Source of the DNA: Baffinella frigidus
Lineage: Eukaryota > Cryptophyceae > Cryptomonadales > Baffinellaceae
Direction of reading: 5' to 3'
DNA: 22,430 nt
NCBI GenBank assembly: GCA_026770585.1
Contig: MU646621.1
Location: 258,683 to 281,112 of the forward strand
Position 1 is the stretch's first letter, and every line of letters begins with the position of its first letter. A program made the position numbers and the translations under genes. Under the pieces are notes generated by a model. The model had not been told where the DNA came from and did not search any database. It worked only from the letters and a program-made list of their open reading frames with translations. This document shows positions 12,105 to 18,614 of the stretch, in pieces.

Positions 12105-12770
12105 GTTGGGAGAAATTAAAACCTAAAGGACCTAAATAACGCAGATCCCTTCTACGGAACGGCGTGTCGTTGGCATATGTTGGGAGAAATTAAAACCTAA
12201 AGGACCTAAAGGACGGAAGCCTTTCGACAGAACAATTTCCGGTGTCCGCCTATGTTGAGAGCTCGTAGAACCTAAAGGACCTAAAGGCCTTTCTGAACCA
12301 GTCGGTATACCTTCACCCAACCCAAGAGAACCACCCGTTATCTCATCTTCACAAGCCGCTGCACAGGAGAGCGAAATGCGATCCGAAAGCAAAAATGCTT
12401 TCTTTGCAGATCCTTTCTACGGAAGGGCGTGGCGTTGGGCTATGTTGGGAGCATTTAAAACCTCAAGGACCTAATGAAGAACAGGAAGCATGGCCTTTCT
12501 ACAGAACAAGTTCCGGTGTCCGCCTATCTTGGGAGCTCGAAGAACCTAAAGGACCTGAAGGACCTACCCACGCACCTAAAGGACCCACAAAGAACTCACC
12601 CTCTATCCCCTCTTCACGAGCCTCTGTACTGGAGAGCTCAATGCGATCCGAAAGCAGAAATGCTTTTTCTGCAGATCTTTTCTACGGAAAAGCGTGTCGT
12701 TGGGCTATCCGCCCCCGGAGGCGAAAAGGTCTACGTTTCGCGAAGACATTATTTATGTCTTGGTGAAACG
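12068..12770 (+). repeat. Long-unit repeat array (CCTAAAGGACCTAAA / MRSESKNAF units)
   Basis: Blocks recur in order: TTCTACGGAAGGGCGTGTCG, TTGGGCTATGTTGGGAG, AAAACCTAAAGGACCTAAAG, CTTTCTACAGAACCAGTTCC, GGTGTCCGCCTATNTTGGGA, GAACTCACCCTCTATC, and GCGATCCGAAAGCA. Copies or parts start near 12075, 12153, 12230, 12370, 12413, 12490, 12590 and 12680, continue at 13245-13410 and 13660-13735, and appear inverted at 13900-13995. Plus frames read MRSESKNAFFADPFYGRA in three copies with mixed changes, so coding is undecided. The homopeptide-like KGPK reading is just CCTAAAGGA repetition. Confidence 0.75.
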
Positions 12771-12950
12771 TTGCGTTTTTTAATAAAAAGCGGCGAAATT
12801 TCGCGAAATTGACAGAACTTGTCGAAAAGAGCCCAAATCTGAATCAAATTTGAGGTCACGTCCGAAATGAAGATACGAATTTAAAAGGACGTAGACCTGT
12901 TGGTATCCGGGTGCGGTTCGGGAGCGTTCAAACCCTCAAGGACCTACAGG

Positions 12951-13095
12951 ACCAAAACCCAACCCCCAAACCCCAAATCCCAAACCCCCAACCCTCAACC
13001 CCAAACCCCAAACCCCAAACCCCAAACCCCAAACCCCAAACCCCAAACCCCTAGCCCCAAACCCCACACCCCAAACCCCAAACCCCACCTCTCAC
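12951..13095 (-). repeat. TTTGGGG-type array in reversed polarity
   Basis: On the plus strand the run reads CCCCAAACCCCAAACCCC, with a homogeneous core at about 12998-13052. It is the TTTGGGG variant of the telomere-like repeat and lies on the opposite strand to every other array between 0.4 and 20.4 kb. It is embedded in the long-unit repeat array and would give a low-complexity P/N/K/Q frame if translated. Confidence 0.9.
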
Positions 13096-13239
13096 CTTTT
13101 GGAATTATGTTCCCTCTTAACATCTGAGGTATCCGTGGTTGGAGCTCTTATACCTCAACCATGGGATATCATGAGCCTCATCAAGGCTGACTTGCGGTTC
13201 GGTGTGTGTGCGAGCTTGTACCTTTTTTGGTCTAACTCA

Positions 13240-13410
13240 AATACCCCACAAAGAACTCACCCTCTATCTCCTCTTCACGAGCTTCTGCACAGGAAAGCGA
13301 AATGCGATCCGAAAGCAAACATGCTTTTCCTGCAGATCTTTTCTACGAAAAAACGTGTCGTTGGGCTATGTTGGGAGCGTTCAAAACCTAAAGAACCTAA
13401 CGGACGCCAT
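13240..13410 (+). repeat. Third long unit of the CCTAAAGGA array
   Basis: CACAAAGAACTCACCCTCTA, CTTCACGAGCTTCTGCACAG, GCGATCCGAAAGCAAAC, CTGCAGATCTTTTCTACG and GGGCTATGTTGGGAGCGTTC repeat 12588-12720 with about 85-90% identity by eye. It is separated from the main array by the TTTGGGG block. Confidence 0.75.
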
Positions 13411-13739
13411 GCCACAAGTGGGAATTTCATACACACTCGTTCGCAATAGATGGCTTATCCTGGTACAAATTCTTTTTTAAAAAATATCAACGGCAAAGAG
13501 TTCCAATTTCCCACACTTTTGGCGTGTTTCCCGGGTAGAATCAACTTTACTTGAAGATCATGTAGTAAAAATGAAATATCGACTTATGACCTAGCGTGGC
13601 CTTTAGCCGGTTTCTGCCGCGATCCTCTGTACAGGGGGGCTTCATGTGATCCGAAAGGAAGCATGGCCTTTCTACAAAACCAGTTCCGGTGTCCGCCTAT
13701 GTTGGGAGCTCAAAGAACCTCACGGATCTAAAGGCTAGA
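13411..13739. other. Unassigned stretch with repeat scraps
   Basis: 13440-13655 shows no repeat or ORF I can support. 13660-13735 is another copy of the segment AAGCATGGCCTTTCTACA...GTCCGCCTATGTTGGGAGCT from the long-unit array. Confidence 0.45.
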
Positions 13740-13850
13740 AGTACTCCTCATAAGAAAGCGCCTCCTCTTGGGACCGTACAGTAGGAATGCGCCTAGGGCC
13801 CTACGGAGGTCCTGGGGGGGGGGCAGTTTCTTATAAGCGAGGTACCCCTG
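13740..13850. mobile_element. MITE family P (CAGGGGTACCTCGCTCATAA), copy 1
   Basis: The right end TTCTTATAAGCGAGGTACCC + CTG is followed by TA. The left end is decayed (CTCCTCATAAGAAAG). The interior carries the CCTAGGGCCCTA block typical of the family. Confidence 0.7.
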
Positions 13851-13899
13851 TAAAGAGGCCCGCACCGGGACTCCGTGCTTCAGCGCATCCTTTAGGTTC

Positions 13900-13995
13900 T
13901 TTAGGTTTTAATTTCTCCTAACATATGCCAACGACACGCCGTTCCGTAGAAGGGATCTGCAGAGAAGGCATTTTTGCTTTCGGATCGCGTGTGAG
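13900..13995 (-). repeat. Inverted copy of the CCTAAAGGA long unit
   Basis: TTTAGGTTTTAATTTCTCCT, ATGCCAACGACACGCCGTTC and GAAGGGATCTGCAGAGAAGG are the reverse complement of 12145-12215 and of the GCGATCCGAAAGC segment. It is the only inverted unit seen. Confidence 0.75.
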
Positions 13996-14074
13996 ACGGC
14001 CTTAATCACAGGTTTTGAGCCTGAGCGCGTGTGAGACTCTGGGAGAGCCCCGCCGCGGGGCGTCTGGGGGCCTG

Positions 14075-14175
14075 TCCCTCAAGTGGCCAGTAAGCTCATA
14101 CGCCCTACCGTAGGGCCCTAGGACCTGCCTAGGACCTCTTGGCGGTCAGATTTGACCGCCTGTCCACTTAAGGGA
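14075..14175. mobile_element. MITE family Q (TCCCTTAAGTGGCCAGTAGG), copy 1
   Basis: The ends TCCCTCAAGTGGCCAGTAAG and GTCCACTTAAGGGA are inverse. The core holds CGCCCTACCGTAGGGCCCTA, GGACCTGCCTAGGACC and a GGCGGTCAGATTTGACCGCC palindrome. Flanks are G and GA here, so no TA duplication is left at this copy. Confidence 0.7.
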
Positions 14176-14540
14176 GAAGGGGGTGTACACATCTCGGCCG
14201 TGTTTGCATTAATCAAGGACCCACTGACCCACTGCCGGGGTCTAGGGGGGGGGGGGTTATCATAAGCGACGTACTCCTGTGTTTGATGTCAAGTGGATAG
14301 ACCAAAGGCTCCAGAGGGGTCGCTGACGCACGGTGCTGATTTGGTGCTCTAGTGCTTTGGTGCTAATACAGGTCTCGACCGCTGCAGGGTTCTAGGGAGG
14401 GGGCGAGTTTTCAGGAGAGACAAACACAGGTGCCCCTGCATTTGTTGGCAAGTGAACACGGTCGCCATGCGTGCACCCCCACCGAGGCTATGTCGGAGTA
14501 GGACCTAGAGAGAGGTCGTGTGAACTCTACACGTTTGATG
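14176..14540. other. Stretch of element fragments, no gene
   Basis: It contains a right-end scrap of family P (about 14245-14280), a GCTTTGGTGCTAATAC scrap inverse to the GCACCAAA repeat, and GTCGCCATGCGTGCACCCCC + ACCGAGG at about 14461-14487, which reappears at 15955-15980 as GTCATGTATGCACCCCCTCG + GATG. No ORF is supported. Confidence 0.45.
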
Positions 14541-14541
14541 T

Positions 14542-14580
14542 GCAGGGGTACCTCACTCACAAGAACCCCCCCCCCCTAGG
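14542..14580. mobile_element. MITE family P, left-end fragment
   Basis: GCAGGGGTACCTCACTCACA + AGAA and a C run plus CCTAGGA match the left half of the family. The right half is missing, replaced by the next copy at 14592. Confidence 0.55.
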
Positions 14581-14591
14581 ACGCTCCAGTA

Positions 14592-14708
14592 CATGTCTAC
14601 CTCGCTCATAAGAAACGCCCTCACCGCTAGGACCACCATAGGGCCCTAGGCATAAGGCTACTGTAGGGCCCTAGGAGTAGGGCGTTTCTTATGAGCGAGG
14701 TACCACTG
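14592..14708. mobile_element. MITE family P, copy 2
   Basis: CTACCTCGCTCATAAGAAAC + GCCC pairs with GGGCGTTTCTTATGAGCGAG + GTACCACTG. The interior is CCACCATAGGGCCCTAGGCA + TAAGGCTACTGTAGGGCCCTAGG. TA follows on the right. The left tip is damaged (CATGTCTACC). Confidence 0.75.
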
Positions 14709-14710
14709 TA

Positions 14711-14837
14711 CCTCACTCGCAAGAACACGCCTCTCCCCCCGACGCTACAGTAGGCCTACCCCGAGCAACCTGTCGTATCAGTGAGGAATCCGGCGAGGTC
14801 CTAGCGGGGTGGCAGTTTCTGATGAATGAGGCATCCC
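14711..14837. mobile_element. MITE family P, diverged copy 3
   Basis: It starts directly after copy 2: CCTCACTCGCAAGAACACGC ... GGCAGTTTCTGATGAATGAG + GCATCCCCTG followed by TA. The interior is scrambled compared with the others. Confidence 0.5.
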
Positions 14838-14839
14838 CT

Positions 14840-15200
14840 GTATTCATCGCGAAGCACACCGTCATAGGGGAAACGCGTTTTCTTATCAGCGAGTGGCTCC
14901 AACCCAACCGGACCTCAGGCGGGGTTGGGAAATCCTAAAACCTGGACCCCATCCCGCGTAGTAGGATTCTAGGTGTGTGTGGGTTCTTGTATTTCAGCGA
15001 GATAACTCTTGAAGCCTCTGAGGGGGGCATGCGGCGCGGGCATTTTCGTACCGATACAGGGGTTACTCGTGAATGAGGACGCACACCGTCCTAGGCTCCT
15101 ACAGGAGGGCTAGTCCCAGGAGCATAGGACCACCCCAGTCATACACAGAAAGCTTACGTTAGATGAGGACTTATTTGGACGCGACTCCGTACAAAATCTA
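14840..15200. other. Unassigned stretch
   Basis: It has mixed composition with CCTAGG-type scraps (about 15085-15130). The segment CACCCCAGTCATACACAG...GATGAGGACTT...GACTCCGTACAAA at 15133-15195 resembles 21020-21105, where the same pieces occur in a different order. No ORF or complete element. Confidence 0.4.
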
Positions 15201-15294
15201 TCGCTTTAGTGCCCAGTAGGCCCATACGCCCTACAGTAGGGCCCTAGGACCTGCCTAGGACCTCTTGGCCGTCAGATTTGACCACTTAAGGGAT
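15201..15294. mobile_element. MITE family Q, copy 2 with damaged left end
   Basis: GTGCCCAGTAGGCCCATACG, CCCTACAGTAGGGCCCTAGG, ACCTGCCTAGGACCTCTTGG and the right end CCACTTAAGGGAT are present. The first bases are altered (CGCTTTAGTG). No TA duplication remains. Confidence 0.7.
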
Positions 15295-15550
15295 CATGCA
15301 AAACACTCTATGGCTTTAAAAATCCTGGAAATGCTTTTAAAATCGTTTTAGTACTGACACGTCCCCTTTCCTCTCTTCCTAGTCGCTATGTCTCGAGGCA
15401 GTGAATTCACTGTAAAATCAGTAAATCCACACCAAAATGAGGCCTGGTCAAATGGTCCAGACGTACAGCCACTAGGGACGGCGCGTGTCCTTATTTTCGA
15501 GTAAACCCTGTAAGGTTTTACGAGCAGCAGCGTCGGGGGGTGCACTCCCG
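15295..15550. other. Unassigned stretch before microsatellite
   Basis: 15295-15550 shows GTAAACCCTGTAAGGTTTTA + CGAGCAGCAGCGTC, a decayed relative of the GGTTTCGCGAGGAGCAGCGT module found at 16621 and beyond. Otherwise nothing is recognised. Confidence 0.4.
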
Positions 15551-15552
15551 CG

Positions 15553-15579
15553 AGAGAGAGAGACAGAGAGATAGAGAGC

Positions 15580-15645
<66 letters not shown>

Positions 15646-15765
15646 TTGTTTGTGTATGTGTGTGTGATGGAAAGGGTGAGAGAGCGAGAGAGCGAGAGAG
15701 ATAGAGAGAAAGAGATTGTGTGAGAGAGAAAGGGCGAGAGAGCGAGAGAGCGAGACAGAGAGAGC

Positions 15766-15809
<44 letters not shown>

Positions 15810-15930
15810 GCGTGTGTGTGTGAGAGAGAAAGAGCGATAGAGCGAGCGAGAGAGAGAGAGAGAGAGATAGACCCACCCACCCACCCACACCCACCCACAC
15901 CCACAGAGACCTCTTTAATAAATTCAGTAA
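15553..15930. repeat. (GT)n, (GAGA)n microsatellites with CACCCACCC tail
   Basis: (GT)n spans about 15583-15640, then purine (GAGA/GAGC)n blocks broken by GTGTGTGTG runs to about 15868, then ACCCACCCACCCACCCACAC and ACAGAGACCTCTTTAATAA. The order (GA)n, CACCC run, ACAGAGACCTNTTTA repeats at 20640-20745, so this is a composite dispersed unit. Long frames here translate into S/L/T/H runs and are not genes. Confidence 0.9.
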
Positions 15931-16096
15931 TCAACGTTTATCAATACCAACACGGCCGTCATGTATGCACCCCCTCGGATGCTCTGTCTGTGCAGGGGCG
16001 CAGCGAGAGGTCACACTCACAAAGGGGGAAAGGTGACTCGGTCCAGCCCGAGTAGGTAGGACCGGGGAGCTCATCCGTAGATTACTCCCATCTCCT

Positions 16097-16158
16097 CAAG
16101 AGTGAGGTGGGCTGTGGCCTTCGATGTGAGTGTAAATAAAAGCACCAAAGCACCAAAG
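16097..16158. repeat. Dispersed repeat, copy 2 (GCACCAAA motif)
   Basis: It matches 2203-2262 through GTGAGGTGGGCTGTGGCCTT, CGATGTGAGTGTAAATAAAA and GCACCAAAGCACCAAAG. GGAGCTCATCCGTAGAT precedes it. Confidence 0.7.
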
Positions 16159-16259
16159 GGGCGCCGCGAGAGGTCACATACATGTACACTCTTCCCCAGT
16201 GTGAGGACTTCGCAGTCCATCTACCCTCTCAACTAATACCCTCTCAACTATTACTAATA

Positions 16260-16376
16260 CAGGGGTACCTCGCTCATAAGAAACGCCCACCCCCCTAGGA
16301 CCTCCATAGGACCCTAGGCATGGTCCTACTGTAGGGTCCTAGGGGGGGGCGGTTTCTTATGAGCGAGGTACCCCTG
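16260..16376. mobile_element. MITE family P, intact copy with TA duplication
   Basis: A 117-bp palindromic element: CAGGGGTACCTCGCTCATAA + GAAACGCCC pairs with the inverse, and the loop is CCTCCATAGGACCCTAGGCA + TGG. It is flanked by TA at 16258-16259 and 16377-16378, as expected for Tc1/mariner-type integration. The length is identical to that of 17563-17679. No transposase. Confidence 0.85.
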
Positions 16377-16431
16377 TACACGCGGAAAGGAAGCACGGCC
16401 TTTCTACAGAACCAGTTCCGGTGTCCGCCTA

Positions 16432-16531
16432 TCCCTTAAGTGGCCATAGGGTGAATATTCGCCCTAACTCGCCCTAGGCAGGTCCTAGGGACCTACGGTA
16501 GGGCGTATGCGCCTACTGGCCACTTGAGGGA
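16432..16531. mobile_element. MITE family Q, copy 3, with TA duplication and empty sites
   Basis: A 100-bp element with ends TCCCTTAAGTGGCC and GGCCACTTGAGGGA flanked by TA on both sides. It splits GTGTCCGCCTA from TTGGGAGCTCGAA. Uninterrupted forms of that host (GTCCGCCTATCTTGGGAGCT, 12518-12537; GTCCGCCTATGTTGGGAGCT, about 13690) stand elsewhere in the window as empty sites. Confidence 0.9.
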
Positions 16532-16620
16532 TATTGGGAGCTCGAAAAACCTGAAGAGCTTAAAGGGATAGGCCCGCCTCGGGAGCTATTGGAGCCCTTG
16601 GATTGGGAATTCCCTCGCAA

Positions 16621-16672
16621 GGTTTCGCGAGGAGCAGCGTTTCTAGCGTCGGCGGGGCCCACTCCTCATACT
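16621..16672 (-). CDS. EEWAPPTLETLLLAKP module, copy 1 (partial)
   Basis: Minus strand: EEWAPPTLETLLLAKPCEG, cut at its start where family-Q and CATATATAC sequence begins. Together with 16550-16620 it belongs to a segment duplicated at 17305-17455. Confidence 0.5.
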
Positions 16673-16698
16673 ACTCATATACTACTCGTCCGCATATA

Positions 16699-16798
16699 TC
16701 CCTTAAGTGACCAGTAGGCTCATATGCCCTACCGTAGGGCCCTAGGACCTGCCTAGGGCTTTCACGGGCGATTATTCACCCGTTGGTCACTTAAGGGA
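16699..16798. mobile_element. MITE family Q, copy 4 with TA duplication
   Basis: TA then TCCCTTAAGTGACCAGTAGG ... CGTTGGTCACTTAAGGGA then TA. The core CGGGCGATTATTCACCCG differs from the GTCAGATTTGAC core of other copies. Confidence 0.85.
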
Positions 16799-16809
16799 TA
16801 CTCCTCATA

Positions 16810-16910
16810 TCCCTTAAGTGGCGAGTAGGCTCATACGCCCTACGGTAGGGTCCTAGGACCTGCCTAGGACCTCTTGCGGGTCAAATCTGACCAGCTCGCC
16901 ACTTCAGGGA
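16810..16910. mobile_element. MITE family Q, copy 5 with TA duplication
   Basis: TA then TCCCTTAAGTGGCGAGTAGG ... CAGCTCGCCACTTCAGGGA then TA. It sits only 9 bp from copy 4, in the same orientation. Confidence 0.85.
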
Positions 16911-16921
16911 TACTACCCCTA

Positions 16922-16990
16922 GGGTTTCGCGAGGAGCAACGATTCTAACGTTGGCGGGGCCCACTCCTCGTCCCTGCACTGCTTCACGCG
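16922..16990 (-). CDS. YRDEEWAPPTLETLLLAKP module, copy 2
   Basis: Minus strand: KQCRDEEWAPPTLESLLLAKP in two blocks (KQCRDEEWAPP, TLESLLLAKP), preceded by GTGAAGCAG as a possible acceptor. Relative to the copy at 17386-17495, about eight base changes are synonymous and two change an amino acid, so the peptide appears conserved. Its parent gene is not recognised. Confidence 0.6.
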
Positions 16991-17027
16991 GACCATATAC
17001 TAGTACTCATATACTAGTATACGAGTA

Positions 17028-17128
17028 TCCCTTAAGTGCCCATGCCTCCAAATTTGGCGGCCAAGAGGTCCTAGGCAGGTCCTAGGGCTCTACGGTAGGG
17101 CGTATGAGCCTACTGGCCACTTAAGGGA
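17028..17128. mobile_element. MITE family Q, copy 6 with TA duplication (opposite orientation)
   Basis: TA then TCCCTTAAGTGCCCATGCCT ... GTAGGGCGTATGAGCCTACT + GGCCACTTAAGGGA then TA. The GTAGGGCGTATG block is inverted compared with copies 4 and 5. Just upstream lies the palindrome ATACTAGTAT. Confidence 0.85.
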
Positions 17129-17160
17129 TACGACACTCACTCATATATGACACCCCTTAT

Positions 17161-17229
17161 GGGTTCGCGAGAAGCAACGTTTCTAACGTCGGCGGGGCCC
17201 ATTCCTCGTCGCGGTACTGTTTCGCGCGC
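17161..17229 (-). CDS. YRDEEWAPPTLETLLLAKP module, copy 3
   Basis: Minus strand: KQYRDEEWAPPTLETLLLANP (read as KQYRDEEWAPP + TLETLLLANP). Against 17386-17495 there are seven synonymous base changes and one replacement (K to N). GCGAAACAG stands at the possible acceptor. Confidence 0.6.
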
Positions 17230-17296
17230 TAACTCGCCCGAGGCAGGTCCTAGGGCCCTACGGTAGGGCGTATGCGCCTACTGGCCACTTAAGGGA
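17229..17296. mobile_element. MITE family Q, right half only
   Basis: CTAACTCGCCCGAGGCAGGT, CGGTAGGGCGTATGCGCCTA and CTGGCCACTTAAGGGA match the right half of copy 3 (16432-16531). The following TTGGGAGCTCGAAAAACCT also matches. The left half is replaced by the module copy at 17161-17229, so the duplication breakpoint lies at about 17229. Confidence 0.75.
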
Positions 17297-17385
17297 TGTT
17301 GGGAGCTCGAAAAACCTCAAGGACCTAAAGGGATAGGCCCGCCTCGGGAGCTATTGGAGCCATTGGATTGGGAATTCCCTCGTAA

Positions 17386-17495
17386 GGTTTCGCGAGGAGC
17401 AGCGTTTCTAGCGTCGGCGGGGCCCATTCTTCGTCTCTATACTGTTTCGCGCGGTTCTTGGAGACCTCTAGGTCCGCCTGCGCGTCTTGTAACGC
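17386..17495 (-). CDS. Exon ALQDAQADLEVSKNRAKQ + YRDEEWAPPTLETLLLAKP
   Basis: Minus strand: TTCGTCATGCAG as acceptor, then ALQDAQADLEVSKNRAKQ continuing in frame into YRDEEWAPPTLETLLLAKP + YEGIPNP. This is the only place where the ALQDAQ module (39 bp, copies at 17702, 17871 and 18091) is joined to the YRDEEW module (copies at 16621, 16922 and 17161). GAAACAG between them resembles the acceptors of the other YRDEEW copies, so the join may contain a hidden boundary. It is helical and charged at the start and hydrophobic later. Function unknown. Confidence 0.6.
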
Positions 17496-17562
17496 CTGCA
17501 TGACGAAATGTGTTAGATGCCCATAGGGCTTAGGGTTAGGCGGAGAGAGAGGGAGCGGCATA

Positions 17563-17679
17563 CACGGGTACCTCGCTCACAAGAAACCGCCGCCCCCCTA
17601 GGACCACCATAGGGCCCTAGGCATAGGGCTACTGTAGGGTCCCAGGGGGGGGCGGTTTCTTATGAGCGGGGTACCCCTG
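17563..17679. mobile_element. MITE family P, second intact copy with TA duplication
   Basis: A 117-bp palindrome: CACGGGTACCTCGCTCACAA + GAAACCGCC pairs with GGCGGTTTCTTATGAGCGGG + GTACCCCTG. TA flanks both sides (17561-17562 and 17680-17681). The interior CCACCATAGGGCCCTAGGCA is as in 14592-14708. Confidence 0.85.
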
Positions 17680-17701
17680 TAGAGTGTTTAGTATTTAGTA
17701 T

Positions 17702-17740
17702 TTTGGAGACCTCGATGTCCGCCTGCGCGTCTTGTAGCGC
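17702..17740 (-). CDS. 39-bp ALQDAQ exon, copy 2 (ALQDAQADIEVSK)
   Basis: Minus strand: CAATCGACAG then 13 codons ALQDAQADIEVSK. It has a synonymous TTA/CTA change and L to I against 17457-17495. The sequence after it (AATACTAAATACT) has no GT donor, so it may be dead or use another border. Confidence 0.5.
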
Positions 17741-17759
17741 CTGTCGATTGTCTGGGGTT

Positions 17760-17870
17760 GAGGGTTTACGGTTCGGGATTTAGGGTTGAGAGAGAGAGTT
17801 CTATTACTACCAACGCGGCCTTTATGGTTTATGGTTTATGGTTTATGGTTTATGGTTAATCGTTTAGGGT
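17760..17870 (+). repeat. Telomere-like spacer with (TTTATGG)n block
   Basis: TTGAGGG and TTTAGGG variants, then five or more units of TTTATGG at about 17821-17857, a locally expanded mutant unit. GTTCTATTACTACCAACGCG + GCCTTTATGG at about 17798-17826 resembles the ACGGCCGCCATGTAT motif seen at 5960 and 17965. Confidence 0.8.
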
Positions 17871-17909
17871 CTTGGAGACCTCTAGGTCCGGCTGCGCGTC
17901 TTGTAACGC
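17871..17909 (-). CDS. 39-bp ALQDAQ exon, copy 3 (ALQDAQPDLEVSK)
   Basis: Minus strand: AACCTCAACAG then ALQDAQPDLEVSK then ACCCTAAACG. The acceptor is made from the telomere-like spacer. If the donor is GA (AA followed by GACCCTAAAC) it would be non-canonical. Confidence 0.5.
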
Positions 17910-17934
17910 CTGTTGAGGTTCGAGGGTTAGGGAG

Positions 17935-18090
17935 AACAGTGCGTTTATTACGGATCGAAACCACCATGGCCGCCATGTATTCCCTTCCGCGATTAAGGTT
18001 CACAGTTTAGGGTTTAGGGTTCAGGGTTTGGGGTTTAGTGGTTATGGTTTACGGTTTATGTGTTATGGTTTATGGTTTATTGTCAAGGGT
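17935..18090 (+). repeat. Spacer with ACCATGGCCGCCATGTAT scrap and TTTATGG variants
   Basis: CGTTTATTACGGATCGAAAC + CACCATGGCCGCCATGTATT is a member of the dispersed motif also at 5960 (inverse) and 15945. The rest is TTTAGGG and TTTATGG text. Confidence 0.65.
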
Positions 18091-18129
18091 CTTGAAGTCC
18101 TCAAGGTTCGTCTGCGCGTCTTGTAACGC
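18091..18129 (-). CDS. 39-bp ALQDAQ exon, copy 4 (ALQDAQTNLEDFK)
   Basis: Minus strand: GACCCTCGACAG then ALQDAQTNLEDFK then ACCCTTGAC. It is the most diverged of the four copies, but length and frame are kept. Spacing between the four acceptors is 245, 169 and 220 bp. Confidence 0.5.
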
Positions 18130-18169
18130 CTGTCGAGGGTCACGATAAAACGTATTAGATACCCTTAGG

Positions 18170-18365
18170 GTTTAAGTTCCAGGTTTTAGGGTGTAGGGTT
18201 TAGGGTTTAGGGTTCAGGGTTCAGGGTTCAGGGTTTAGAGTTCAGGGTCTAGGGTTTAGGATTCAGGGTTTAGTGTTTAGTGTTTAGTGTTTAGGGATTA
18301 GGGTTCAGGATTGAAGGCTTAGGATTTAGGGTTTAGGATTTAGGGTTTAGGGTTTAGGGTTGAGT
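18170..18365 (+). repeat. Degenerate telomere-like spacer
   Basis: Continuous 6-8-bp units of TTTAGGG, TTCAGGG, TTTAGTG and TTTAGGA. It lies between the ALQDAQ array and the exon at 18385-18432. Confidence 0.85.
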
Positions 18366-18384
18366 GTTGACGGTTTGATTTTAC

Positions 18385-18432
18385 CAGCCTGGCCTTTCGC
18401 GCCGCGTCCTGGAACTTGGCCACGTCTGGCAC
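18385..18432 (-). CDS. 48-bp exon VPDVAKFQDAARKARL
   Basis: Minus strand: AAACCCTCAACCAG, then 16 codons VPDVAKFQDAARKARL, then GTAAAATC as a good donor. Phase 0, divisible by three. Amphipathic and basic. Only one copy is seen. Family not recognised. Confidence 0.6.
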
Positions 18433-18606
18433 CTGGTTGAGGGTTTCGGGTTTCGTGTTTCGTGTTTCGGGGTTAGGGTTTCGGGTTTCGGGTTTTAGGG
18501 TTTCGTGTTTCGTGATCCGGGTTCAGGGTTCAGGGCGTAGGGGTTCAGTGCAGCACCTTGTACCATTTTAGGGTGTAGGGTTCATGGTTTATGGTTTAGG
18601 GTTTAG
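18433..18606 (+). repeat. Telomere-like spacer with TTTCGGG/TTTCGTG block and a KWYK scrap
   Basis: A local block of TTTCGGG and TTTCGTG units (about 18445-18515). At 18551-18570 the minus strand reads AAATGGTACAAG followed by GTGCTGCAC, a duplicate of the WYK-donor end of the next exon. Confidence 0.75.
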
Positions 18607-18614
18607 GCTTTCAC

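Noticed and set aside
12900-13127. Proline/asparagine/lysine-rich protein of 75 codons
   Set aside because: It is the direct translation of the CCCCAAA array.
15540-15934. Three overlapping minus-strand frames of 138-180 codons rich in S, L, T and H
   Set aside because: They are translations of (GT)n and (GA)n microsatellites. Composition, not coding, explains their length.
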